Shown here: one piece after another, positions 10,286-21,189 of the stretch
Numbering within the stretch: position 1 is the stretch's first letter
Layout: every line of letters starts with the position of its first letter
Assembly (NCBI GenBank): GCA_035772785.1
Contig: JAOCPU010000001.1
Coordinates: 1,550,001-1,614,000, forward strand
Direction: 5' to 3'
Origin: Phlebiopsis flavidoalba
Lineage: Eukaryota; Basidiomycota; Agaricomycetes; Polyporales; Phanerochaetaceae
Length of the DNA: 64,000 nucleotides
The notes under the pieces: generated by a model
The model's input: only the letters and a program-made list of their open reading frames with translations
What the model was told of the DNA's origin: nothing
Databases searched by the model: none
Position numbers and translations under genes: made by a program

Positions 10286-11474
10286 TCACCCGTCAGGGCG
10301 CATCCCACCGGTCCTAGCGTCACCGCCGCCATCTCCCAGTCCCCTCCCGGTGCCGTCGTAAAAGTAGCTCTCGTAGCCGACCGAGTCCTCGCTGCCTTTC
10401 ACTGTCAGTTTTTGCTCATGGGTGCCGAGCTCGAACCCTTCGCCGCTCTCCAGAATCGTCCACAAATCCAGCGAGTCCACTTTGCCCAGCCATGCTCGCC
10501 GTCGCCCCTCCACATGACAACCTTTGTATCAAAGTTCCCGTCCAAAGACAATCACCTGCCCGACCGCGCCGCCCTCGCCGGGGTTTCACAATCGATGCCG
10601 AGGTAGTTGCCCGCCGTTGGTCCGCCACGACCGGTATCCAGCCGCGGGACGAGTACTCCTGTCCTGATCCAGCCGGGCGGTGATCGAGTTCATGCCGGCC
10701 GCGCAAGCTTCGGGTTCCGCAGCCCGTCGTCTGATCAGGGTCGGCGTCCGACCTCGCGCCAGAAGAACCGCCACTCCTCGAGCACGTGTCCTCGAGCGGG
10801 AGCAGCGGTGAGCCCGAAAAAGAGGCCCTCCGCGCACGTGTGCCCGCCGCGCTGCTCCGCCTCCTGCCCGTCCGCGCACGAGATACGATGTCGCGCAGCG
10901 CCGCGGGCAGCGCCGTCCCTGAAGCCCGCCTCGAGCGCGCCGCCGGAGGTCGCCGGGCAGGATCCCGTAGTTGAGTGTGTCGCCCAGCTCGGGGTACTCG
11001 TAGTGCCGCGAGCCACGCGCGGAGCCGCGCCCCAGGTGTGCGCGAGCGGGGGGGATGGGGGGACGCCGCGCGCGGCGCCGGTCGCCGCGTCGGGCGCCGT
11101 CGTAGTGCAGGGCAGCATGCCCGGCGGGGGCTTGTGCCGCGAGCTGGTGCTGGCGAGGGCGCGGGGTGAGCGATCAGCAGGCAGCGGGGCGCGGCGCGCG
11201 GGACGACGTACCGGGGTGGGCAGGTAGTCGTAGGTGCCTTGTTTGGGCGACTGCGGCTGGGTACGAGTACGCTGTCGAGGGTGCGCCGATTGTCATAAGT
11301 TCGCGGCGCCGAGGGGCGAGCTCCTGGGCGGAAGGCGTCGTGCGGATGCCTGGGCCGACGAGGTGGGCAGGCTGAAGGCTTCGTCTGCGTCCGAGGAGAT
11401 CGCGGTGCGGCTCGACTGCCGATGGGGTTGGTCTTGGACTGACGAGGACTGAATAGGTTGGCGAACCAGCTCAT
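10286..11474 (-). CDS. Hypothetical Ser/Pro/Arg-rich protein
   Basis: Unidentified. A plausible start at 11474 gives MSWFANLFSPRQSKTNPIG. Read across frames, a Ser/Pro-rich region follows (DEAFSLPTSSAQASARRLPP, TYDYLPTPVRRP). Then comes a more ordered stretch with YEYPELGDTLNYGILPGDL (about 10960-11015) and EEWRFFWREVG (about 10745-10780). The 3' part reads GKVDSLDLWTILESGEGFEL, then HEQKLTVKGSEDSVGYES and SYFYDGTG (about 10360-10490). The GC content is very high, so long open frames exist by chance. The 464-residue frame covering 10416-11810 is a mixture of true and shadow segments. I know no family with these motifs; a conserved basidiomycete protein is the best guess. Confidence 0.35.
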
Positions 11475-12002
11475 CGCGGCGCGATGGCGAGCACTGGGCG
11501 ATGATGGGTGTAAGAGATGACCGAGGGCAGCGACAGAGTGTTTGCGAATCCAAAGTTGTGTTGCTGCCCTGCTCGTGGACCGCTGCGCCTCGGGAAGCGG
11601 CTCGTGGCTCTTCGTATTTCCTCGGATGCTGCTGAAATTAATTGGCAGTGATCTCTGCTCCCGGGGACGCTGCAGGCGACGGCAAAAGAGGAGGGCAAAC
11701 GCAAGAGAACGAGCCAGTAGGACACAAAAAAGACAGAGAGGTTGCTGCTCGCGGGCGCTGCCAGCGCTCACTGCCCCGGCGCCTCCCAGGCAAGTGTCGT
11801 CGTCGATCAATTCAATCGCCCCGAAACATGTGCATGGGCGAGCGCCATAGTAAATATTCTCTCTAGAAATACAGAACGACTACTAATTACTGCCTGGTTG
11901 TAGTACATTTGAGGTATATACGATCTACGTAGAGGATGTCACCTGCCCAAGTCCGACACAAACACGCCAACACGACCCAAGAAACCGGCCCCGAGACACG
12001 TC
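11475..12002. other. Intergenic
   Basis: 5' flank of the hypothetical minus-strand gene and 3' flank of the first CoA-transferase copy. No feature seen. Confidence 0.4.
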
Positions 12003-14215
12003 TTATAGAACGTGCCGACCTTGTCCGCGAGGTGGAAGTCGCAGCCCGTCTTGCGCGGAGCTCGCTCGAGGGTGACGCCCTCAGGCCGCGTCGAGTAGCG
12101 TCAGTGCTCGCCGCCCGCCGCGCGGTCCGGTTCCGACCGAGAACGCAGCCATGTTCCGTGACGATCGATCGAGACGCGGCTCACGACCCGCAGCGCCGGT
12201 GAGGGGCAGCGAGCACTGCTTGACGAGCTTCGGCTTGCCGTCCTTGGAGCAGTGCTGGAAGGTGGCAATGACCTTGGTCTGGTCGGGGTTGCGACACCAA
12301 TGTCCATCGCACCGCCGATACCTAGCTAGCCATCCGCGTCAGAACGCTAGTATCTAGGCTAACACAATTCGAAGCGCAGACTCACCCTTTGACGAGCTTT
12401 TCCGGGGATCATAAAGTTGGCGATGTCCACCCGCTCTGAGAAACCTCCATGGCCTGTTCATTTATCAATCAGACGAGGTTTCTAAGATCGCGCGTCCAAT
12501 ATAACGGTGTACGTACACCCAAGCAGGTAACGTCCAATGTGTGTCCGCCACGGATCATACCAAAGGACTCGCACAGAGTCTAAGTTTGATGCGGCCGTGG
12601 TCAGGAGCGTGCAGGTTTCCTTGCCAGCGTTGATGATGGTCGCTGGAACGAAGCGTCAGCGTTTGCGTACTCTCTGACGTCTGGGACGCAAACTCACGCG
12701 TCAACCTGGTCCTATTGTGGGGGTAGGGACCCATGCCGAGAGTCATACCGTTCTCGCTCTCGTGAGCCAGGCTGCCAGTGTGACGTGATGTGTGCGAGGT
12801 TGCTCGGGAACGAGCGTGGTGATGCCGACACCGGAAGTTGACGTAGTATACCCGTCGTGGATTTTCTCGCGCAGCCGCGCGGCGAGGCGATGCGGTGGCG
12901 CGCAGTCCTTGGGCCCGCGGCGGCGGCACGCAGCCGGGTCCAGACGGGGGCGCTCCTGGTCCGCCTCGCTCTTGGCGAGCATGACGACCTCGATGTTTCT
13001 TGGGCTCGGTGGCCTGGACGATGCGGTCAGTGACGTAGATGCCGGGGGATCGTGGATGGGCGTTCGGCGGAGAGCGAGGCCGAACGCGTTGGCCCTGCGA
13101 TGATACCTTAATCTCAGCGCGTGTGGCACTTTAATGGGATGTGCGCAGGGGAATGACGTACACGATCTCCTCGTCCTCAGACCCGATTGTCAGCCTGGCG
13201 TTTGGCGCGCCATGGTCGCCGTTCCGTGTGTAGTTGTGTCGAGCGCGTAGCGGAAGACGAGGTTTCGCCCGCCGCTTGTACGGCCTTCCAGGCGAGGGCA
13301 GCGGAAACGCGACGTCTGCACGAACGATGCCGGGCTCGAGCAGGAACTATGCTGCCGCCGATGATGCTGGTGCTGACCTTCGGAGTTTAACCCGCGGGAT
13401 GCGGACGCCCTTGCTCATGCCACCCTCGTTTGGAACTGGATTGGGGGATGCCGCCGGTTCTCGAACGGAGCGTTCGGTTGGCACCGGGTCGGAGTAAGGA
13501 AGGCGGGGAATACCCTGTGGCTGGGTCATGATTCTCTGGGTGAGGAGCGTGACCTGGGCGGACAGATCATGCGAGGTCACCGATGCGGGCCCTGGAGATA
13601 CTCGGAACTCCAAGAACTTGTTTTCGCGGGTGTTTTCGTACGTGAGCCAAGAGCGAGCACCGCAAGCAGCTGGCCGTAAAATGCGCTGTACGCCCGGCCC
13701 AGGGTAGGAGATCAGTGAGGCGGTTTAACCCCTGGCCTCGCTTTGTATGAGGTGGACTGTAAAATAGCCAAAGCGTACGCAAAATGAACGCGAGGGTAAA
13801 AGGGGGGGAAAGTGACACAGAACTGAGGACCTTTGTCGCCCGCACCAGTCATTGTTCGAGACGGCGACGAAATTGTACTTGAGCTCTTTGCGGGGGTTTG
13901 CGAGGGACAGAGAGGAGGGTTTCTGGGATCCGGAGAGTCCAAAAGCCTGGTGTGACGCCGGACGTTAGCGTTCTCGGGCAAAGCGACAATCGAGAGCAGG
14001 GCGGCTCACCTCCCGGAGAGCAGGATGTCGCCGGGACTTGGACGTCCTTGACGGCCCCTCGATCCGAGTTCCGAACTTTTGTTTTGGCGGGGATGGGTGT
14101 GTGCATTGGCGGACCGAACGGAGAAGCCAGCGGACAGGAGTAGGGAGTCCGCGGAGGACGGGCGGGGGCGGGAGAGCCCCAGCGGCGGCCTGGAGAGCGG
14201 AGCTATGGGCGGAAG
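12003..14215 (-). CDS. Succinyl-CoA:3-ketoacid CoA transferase, tandem copy A
   Basis: This mitochondrial enzyme moves CoA between succinate and acetoacetate (or acetate). From the 5' end, a presequence-like LLLSAGFSVRSANAHTHP is followed by an AVKDV..GDILLSG segment and an intron donor near 14010. GLSGIPETL and VSNN.GAGDKG (about 13850-13940) follow. Next come SNKFLE, PQGTLAER-like and NEGGMSKGVRIP (about 13380-13430). FLLEPGIV..DVAF, FRYALDTTTRN and PGIYVTDRIVQAT are followed by RLREKIHDGYYVNFGVGIT (about 12820-12890). [27 protein letters not shown] and NFMIPGKLVKG follow. The last exon is IGGAMD, TKVIATFQHCSKDGKPK, CSLPLTGA and TGCDFHLADKVGTF, ending at about 12003. The start is not resolved. 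At least ten frame changes are needed. The active-site Glu lies in the SENG.LGMGP segment, which is present. Confidence 0.82.
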
Positions 14216-14849
14216 GGCGGGTTGATGGGCTGGGGGGAAAGGGAAAGGTAAGGATGGGAAGGGAAAGAAGGCTTGCGCCGGGGGACGTGTGTGCGTTGCG
14301 GGAGGGTCCGCACTGTTGGTTTTGAAGGTCGAGCTGCGTGTGGAAGTCGCCCTATTTGGCGGGGCTTCGGAAAGGTCCGCAGTTCGGTTGGCGTGCGGGG
14401 GCGTGCCAGCGAGGGTCTCTCTGCTCAATATTTCTCCGCGCAAGGCGGACTCTCGACACACATATTTTTATTCGTTTTCGCGACGCCACACTAACACCCG
14501 AATATCCCCGATCTTCTCGCCCTGGCACACGAGTCATGCGCTCCCGCCCCTGCCACCTCGGCGAATCATCTCTCATATGTTCAAAATCAAAGTCAAATTC
14601 TATCACTCTCCCCGCGTTGTTCCCGCTCAATGCTTCCGGTGCGGCCACCATCACAGGCCGAATAGGATGCTTGTGCGCGTCGTCGCATCGAGGTGGTGAC
14701 CGGTCCCAACATTCTCGAAGCACAGGGTATCCCAATAACAACAGATAACCTCTTCCAGCGACGAGTTCCCGCTGAGGACGCGTGACGCCTACGCGTCGTC
14801 CCACACGCCGCTTCCCCCGACACGCGCCCCTCGGTCTTCCCCCATCGAG
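14216..14849. other. Spacer between the two CoA-transferase copies
   Basis: It holds the promoter of copy A and the 3' flank of copy B. A minus-strand frame continues through it ([20 protein letters not shown], about 14560-14640), but without a recognisable family. I treat it as non-coding. Confidence 0.35.
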
Positions 14850-17145
14850 ATTCCTGACCTCAACATCGTCCCGTACGTCGCCACCACGATCGTGCCATGC
14901 CGTGCACGCCCCTTCTTGGCCCGCACCTCTCACCGTCTCACGCCCGCTGGCGACCTCGCTCAGCCGCAGCCGCCCCGCCGCGCGGTCGACGTCGAACACG
15001 GCGAGCTCCGTGATGATCTGGCTCACCGCCCGCGCGCCCGTGAGCGGCAGCGCGCACTCGGCGAGGATCTTCGGGCTGCCGTCCTTTGCACAGTGCTCCA
15101 TCACCGCGATCACCTTGGTCTTGTCAGGGTTCGACACCAGGTCCATCGCCCCGCCGATGCCTACACCGCGTCCAGCCCAGCGTATTTAGTTCCGTGGAAA
15201 CAACCAGCAGGGGACCACAGCCGCCCACGCACCCTTGACCATCTTCCCAGGTATCATAAAGTTGGCGATGTCCCCGCCCTGCGAGACTTGCATGGCCTGC
15301 CCATGTGACGAGAGGTGAGCTATCGGCGCAGAATCTGCCATTCAGTGCAGCACTCACACCGAGGATAGCCCCGTCGATATGTCCGCCACGAATCATGTCA
15401 AACGACTCTGCAGAGTCTGGCGACGGCGCGTTCAGTCGCAGCCAGAGCGGACTTAGACTATTAGCCTCTCTCACCGAACACGGACGCGCCAGGAAGCAAG
15501 GTGACCGTTTCCTTTCCTGCGTTAATAATATCCCTGCAGGTTTTACCCCGTCAGTACGCGGCTCTCGAACCACGAACGTGCTTGGCAACCACTCACGCGT
15601 CCAGCTGCTCCCGCGTCGGATACGGGCCCATGCCCAGGATGCCGTTCTCGCTCTGCAGCCACACCTTGACCCCGGGCGCGAGGTGCTGCCCGGCCGAAAC
15701 AACTCGCTCGGTGCGTAATTACGACCACAGGAAGCACACACGCACCTCCGGGACGAGCGTGGGCATGCCGATGCCCAGGTTGACGTGGAACCCGTCCTGC
15801 AGCTCGCGCGCCAGCCCTCCGCGCGGAATCGGTTCAGCTGGCTCCTCGCCGGCACAGAGCGCCTTCTCGGCGACACGCGTGCTCTGTGACCCCTGTGGCG
15901 GGCTCGCCCGCGTCCGCCCCGGCGAGCGTCGACGAACTCGAATCCTGCTTTCGGCGCCGCGTCGCGGCGGACGATGCGGTCGACGTCAGTATGCCGGGGA
16001 CGTGGATCGCGTTCGGCGATATCTCGCCCACGGGGAAGATATTCTCCGCCTACCGACCTACTCCCACTCAGCAAAATGGAAAAGGAACAGCTGACGCGGG
16101 GCGCAAACCCTCGACGTGGTGAGCCGCGCGTTGCGCGCCAAATGACGGACGAAAAAGTTGTTGCTAGCGTGTATCGGAAGACGCAGTTGCCGACCTCGTC
16201 GACACTCTCCACGCGCGCACGAACGGCGACGATCGCCCGCTATGGCCGGCTCGAGTCACGTTACCGCCGCCCTCCGTACTCCGCGCGCCTCCGTCGTGTT
16301 GCCCGGAATCTCGCACGCCGGCCCTTGGGGGAAACAAAAAAAAAATCCCCCCCCCCTCGGGACCCCCCGGGGGTTGTAGGCGTATGGGGATCGAGCCCGT
16401 TCTCGCACCTGCACGTCGAGGCCGCCCGTCGGGCGTGTAGACAAGACCGGGACTGCCTGCGGCCTTGGTTTGATACCGCGCAGGCGGGCACTTGACGGAG
16501 CGTCCCCGCTTGTGCTGGATTCAGCTACGAGCGATATCCTCCGCCCGGTTCCATGTAGAGCGATTCCAAACAGTGTTTTGTTTTTTCTGGCCGAGTCATC
16601 GACGTCTTTTTCAAGATGCTCCTATTTCCCGGAGCTCGTCGTAACAAGTCTAATCACCCACCCCTCCGATGTTTACGAAAGCCACCATCCGTGTGTCGAT
16701 TTTTGTCCCCTGTATACAGCCTATCTGTTCCCCTGTTCTTTCTCAGATGCGCTCGCCCGCGGTGCCTTCCGTTCAGAGTACCAGTCCGAGCTCGCCAGAG
16801 CCGACATTGTTACGACACGGCCGTGAAGCATCTTCCCGTCCGGCCGCGCGCGTGAGCGCCAACATGACGTGTCCGGCGTGCCAAGCCCGCAAGCCTGCGC
16901 ACTGTATGCCGCATGAAAGCGGCGGCGCGCGAGTCCGACAACGCACGCACCTCCGCTGAGGATGTGTCCCCGTACCTGACCGTACCTGGAGCCGCCTCGT
17001 CGACCGCGAGTCCCACACCTGCGCGGCGCGCGGCAGCGGCGCGTCTTGCGCGAACGCTTGTATGGCGCGCAGTGCCCGCGCGGGGCAGCAGCCCCACCAC
17101 GGCGCGGCTTCTCTGTCGTCGTGGCTCAGCAATCGTTTGTGTCCA
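14850..17145 (-). CDS. Succinyl-CoA:3-ketoacid CoA transferase, tandem copy B
   Basis: Second, diverged copy of the same enzyme, head-to-tail upstream of copy A. The N-terminus shows a basic presequence ([17 protein letters not shown]) and then VWDS/VDEA, VRSGDT and [10 protein letters not shown] (about 16790-16815). [11 protein letters not shown] is near 16400-16430, and [17 protein letters not shown] (about 16150-16210) marks the first domain. [31 protein letters not shown] and [14 protein letters not shown] lead to [22 protein letters not shown] (about 15630-15690), which carries the catalytic Glu. [20 protein letters not shown] and [11 protein letters not shown] end the penultimate exon. 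The final exon is nearly clean: [37 protein letters not shown] and [19 protein letters not shown] (about 14930-15146). The intron before IGGAMD sits at the same codon as in copy A, so the pair shares ancestry. The exact end, near 14850, is uncertain. Confidence 0.88.
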
Positions 17146-17723
17146 GCAATTGTGTCACTGCAAATGTCGGTGTGATTGGCTCCAGAAACAAACAACAACT
17201 AGTCGCGCGTGGAGCGCCTCTTATGCCCCCGCTGGACGACGCGGCGTGAGCACCGGGAAATGGGACGGCTGCCAGCAGAGGCTCGAGAAGCGCGGTGCGG
17301 CCCGCTGCCAGCCGCGGGGGTCATGTGAGCGTGCGGCACTCGAAAACAACAAGGCGTTTGATCCCGCGCCGCCCACGCGTCCGACCTCTATCCGACGGCG
17401 CGCGGCGCAGCGATACACCCACTGGGGTGATCAAACAAAATGCAGAAACAAAACGCTGCCCGCCACGTCCAAGCACACATAGGCTCTCCCGGTCAGCGCG
17501 TCGCGTCCATGCTGGCGTGTCCAAGCTGGGCTCCCTGTGCATTCTGTGACGTTTCCTGTATGTAATTTATGGATGGTACATGCGTTCCTTGCCGTCCTCG
17601 TCTGTTCTCCTTACCACACAGCGCATCCTCTACCGCTTCCGCGCAGGCCCCTTTGCGGCCGTGCGAACCCCGCCTGCGGCTCGGAGTCGGGTATGGCTGC
17701 GCTCTGCGCAGCGAGCACGCCCC
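17146..17723. other. Intergenic, 5' of CoA transferase B
   Basis: Promoter side of copy B and 3' side of twinfilin. GC-rich plus-strand frames here have no motif. Nothing else seen. Confidence 0.4.
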
Positions 17724-19038
17724 TCAGACTCGAGGTATATGGCGCATAAAGGGCGCGTTTGAGGTCCTCTGGTGTCGGCAGTCTGCGATCTTGCGTTTCA
17801 GTAATTTATCCGCCGACGACGGCTTGTGGAGGAGAGCTCTTCGCTTGGTGGTATACGACTAGGCATTCCGGACGAGTAGAGCATCCGGTTGCAGTTGATA
17901 GGCCGAGCTGGATGGACAGACGATATAAATAAAAGCACCCCCCCCTACCAATGCAGGCGGGTCAGAGGTTAATGGTATACTGACATAGCCAGTGCCTTTC
18001 GCCTTGCTTAACGCGATATGTCGCTTGTTCGTTCTCCCGCGGCCATGCGCAAAAGGCATTAGACTATGTAAGTGTTAATTATGAGCAGGTATTGCCACTA
18101 GCGATGTCTAAAAAGTACGTACCTGGGGTCTGATTTAGGGCAGTGCACCGTTTACGCCAGATTCAATAATGTAATACTGTCCTGGGATAGCAGCACCAAC
18201 GCTTTCTGTCGCAGGATTCACCAGACTAGCCAGAGGGTCAGTTTCAATAGCCTCGATTAGTGTGTCTGCACGCACCTATAGTGACTACCTGACTGAGCAT
18301 CATCGCTCTCGCCCAACCCCTTCACTGCCTGCTCAGCCTCTGGTGTCCACTGGAACCCCATTTCTGCCTTCCAAGATGACTCTTCCTAGCTCTGCTCCCG
18401 TCGTACAGCGGCGGCGCTCCTTGCTCTCCGCGGCCTTGATCTCCTCCATCTCCTTCTCTCTGGCGCCGTCATCGGTTTCGGCGTCTCAGCCAAAGACGCA
18501 CGGTGGGCCGCATACGATTTTTTTGCCGAGACGTCCGCCTTGGTCGTTGCGTAGATGGAGTCCGTAAAAGGGGGGCCGATCCGAGGGCCTTGGTGAGGTT
18601 ATTGCGCGTGGACGCGTACAACATCTTCCAGCATCAAGTGAGGTCAGAGATTCGTGCGCGGACGCGGGAATCACACACCTTGTCTCGTATTTTCGCTTCT
18701 TCCGGGAGTAGAATATCGTCATCCATCTCGGTTCGGCGGATCGTCGAGCCGCGCGAGGACGTACGCCGGGTACATTGCTCTCGAGCAGATCGGAGAGCTT
18801 GTCGAGGTCCTCGGCGAGCGTGCCTGACGGGGGCACAGATTCGTCTAGCACGAGAGATTCTGTACAGCACAATCCATTAGCAACGCGATTAGATTTGTTG
18901 TTCGACGGGCAGAAGATGCAAAGATGCTGACCGTTCTGGATGGATTATCTTGAGGAAGCGGACGGAGCGCGAGTTGACGGCCTCGCCAAAGGCGGCTGAG
19001 AGCTCCGCGGACACTGCGATTCCGCTCGTTGCAGACAT
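17724..19038 (-). CDS. TWF1: Twinfilin-like actin-binding protein (two ADF-H domains)
   Basis: Twinfilin binds ADP-actin monomers and filament ends and regulates cortical actin turnover. ATG at 19038 gives MSATSGIAVSAELSAAFGEA, then NSRSVRFLKII. An intron (about 18862-18930) follows, and then ESLVLDESVPPSGTLAEDLD and KLSDLLESNVPAYVLARLD. YSTPGR.KIRDKVC-like and MLYASTRNNLTKALGS complete the first ADF-H domain, the last with the actin-binding basic helix. A linker carries SRAR and TPEAEQAVKGLGESDDAQS. The second domain shows IEAIETDPLASLVNPATE, IPGQYYIIESG and YIVCPSSSAYQLQP, and ends PEDLKRALYAPYTSSL near 17725. The C-terminal half needs several frame changes and is less certain than the N-terminal half. 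Length (about 330 residues) fits fungal twinfilins. Confidence 0.82.
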
Positions 19039-21189
19039 CGGTACACCTGAATCGTGGGACGTGTTTCTGCGTGGGGAAAGATGTGAGAGGTGGGAAAGAC
19101 TGCTGCAGCAACGGGGCAGCAGAACAGTTATGCACAAGCGGCGTGCGAGACGCCCACTGCGATCATGTTCCTTGAGTGGGCGGCAGTGCCGGTCCTCACT
19201 GTGGGGTTCAGAAAGGGCGAATTTCGCCAGGACGTAAGGGAGTTATATTCGCCGTGAATGAGGATTACATTTCACACAACGGCCGATGACCGGGTTTCTG
19301 TCGCCCCGGTAACGCAGGGCGAATTCTCCTTGTATAAATTCGCCCGGAATATTAGACGTTTCGCGCCCGTTTGTTTTTTCACCCATGTAATTTCGCCTGA
19401 CGCGGTGGGCGGGGTCACCACACTGGCGCATATTCCACCGTTTATAGGGCGAACTGTAATTACCACGAATGGGGGCGCCGCCAAAATGCGTTTAAAATTC
19501 ATTATATATTATGAAACCTATGAATCTAGTATAATACAGTGAATCGATGCTACTTGACATATTTCTCTCTGATGTTAGTCACCAGGGTCTGAACTGAGTA
19601 CCTGGTACCCACTGTATTAACTGCTTGTGACAGGTGCTACCACTGGGCCGAGGGTCAGTGGGTGACTGCGGTGTTTGTTTTGTACAACTACACACCTCTC
19701 GGTCTGGAATCCATGGAGATGATTTGCTGCTCCTCAGCTAAAACTAATCTGGGAGAGAACCATTAGCTTGGAGGGGATACTGTCATCACATAAACTTACC
19801 TGGCGGCGTGCACCCCATCTCTACTGTCACATCCAACTGCATATACCGTCTAGTGGTGCCATCCTATATATCACTGGGCGATCAATAGAGGGCGTCGTAG
19901 CCGACAGGGATTACACACCTCACATCATGGCAAAATGTGATGTTATGTCTTGCGCTTGGGCCAACAACGAATATGTGAGAATGCTGTTATTTGACACGAC
20001 GAGGTCATTCAAATTCGCCGTTTGTAGAATATAGAGGTGTCAAGTACGCACCACAGGAGAGCGTGTCATAAACGTGGGCCCGTGCTAACAGCGGTTGCTC
20101 GACCCTCGAACGACGCGTCAGATTTGGTCCCGTTACAAGCCGCCCGCGCAACCACGCAACTGGATGGAAGGCAGTGAGCGTGTGCTTACAGCTGATATAT
20201 TACTGTCCTTGGGTCAAGTGTTCAGCACTATGGAGTAGAGTACGTAAAATCGGTGAGGGGTATTGTCACGGCAGGAGGGGAGGGACCCATCGTAAGAGCA
20301 TGATGAGGGATCGTTGAAGAGTCAGACGAAAAGATGACGCTGTGTTCACTCTTTGAACCCTTAAATGCGCCATAGCACTGATCGCGCGGAAAATTTACAC
20401 ATATCGGATGATGGGAAATCTAGCTGTCAACAATCGTCTGAGAGGGCGACACATTCGCGCCGTTTCTTGCACTTATCGCACCTGTGGTAGGCCCACGTTT
20501 GTCCGGGTGAATTTGTGAAGTTTCGCCAGGTGGCCGGGGCGAACTTCCCGTGGGATTTTGTGAACCTCCACAGTGGCCTTGGCGGACGCCTTGGAGTCGG
20601 CATAGTCCCCAAGCTCCTCTGACTCAGTAAACCCCCATCGATACACGATGGCCTCGAAGCGGTAAGTGATGTTTGGTCTATCCGAGGTATGGGGGACATA
20701 TGGGCTCTTGTCATCACTGCCAAGCGAACATACTTCGGGCGAAGCCTTGTGCTAGACATCTCCGGTTGAGTGGGTACAGTCGATCTCGCGTTGTCGCCGT
20801 AGGACGGCGCGCTTTCCCCGAATTTACACACAGCAAAACACCGTTTCAAGTGACATCCACTACTTAACGACACTCCCCGCGGCAGACGAGGAAAATTCAC
20901 GTCTAAGTACTTGTAATGGGCTGTGTGTACAGTGTCGACACGATGCAAGGCTACAGGTCCCTAGGGAGACGTGTGCCGTGCATCGCAGATAGACATTGAG
21001 GACAACGGGTGAGTACATTCCACGGTCCTCTGCGCTTCCTAACGACGACGCTCACAATGGTGGGCAGATGTGCCCCTAGCCTAAGCCGCATCATACACAC
21101 AGAATGAAGTCTTCAGGCGCACGCGGCAAGACGCTGCCGAGAATCATTGCACCCAAACTCGGCGGGGGGGGTGGGGACAGGCGCAGCGC
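19039..21189. other. Gene-poor region with clustered GGCGAA/TTCGCC sites
   Basis: No open frame with recognisable content. Between 19216 and 20743 the hexamer GGCGAA or its complement TTCGCC occurs ten times by my reading. It starts 19216, 19223, 19318, 19339, 19392, 19448, 20014, 20522, 20538 and 20738. The first pair forms the palindrome GGCGAATTTCGCC. This could be a decayed repetitive element or a regulatory array. Confidence 0.45.
19216..19228. repeat. Perfect palindrome GGCGAATTTCGCC
   Basis: Six-base arms GGCGAA/TTCGCC around a single T. The same arms recur singly or in pairs downstream to 20743, so this is the best-preserved unit of that cluster. Confidence 0.6.

Noticed and set aside
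10560..10640. YLGIDCE-like string suggesting a REXO4-type exonuclease
   Set aside because: The expected continuation (MVG and later ExoII/ExoIII motifs) is absent on following the frame in either direction.
10416..11810. Longest open frame in the window, 464 codons on the minus strand
   Set aside because: High GC makes long frames likely by chance. Only its start (MSWFANLF) and parts in other frames look real, so I gave a low-confidence hypothetical gene with shifted frames instead.
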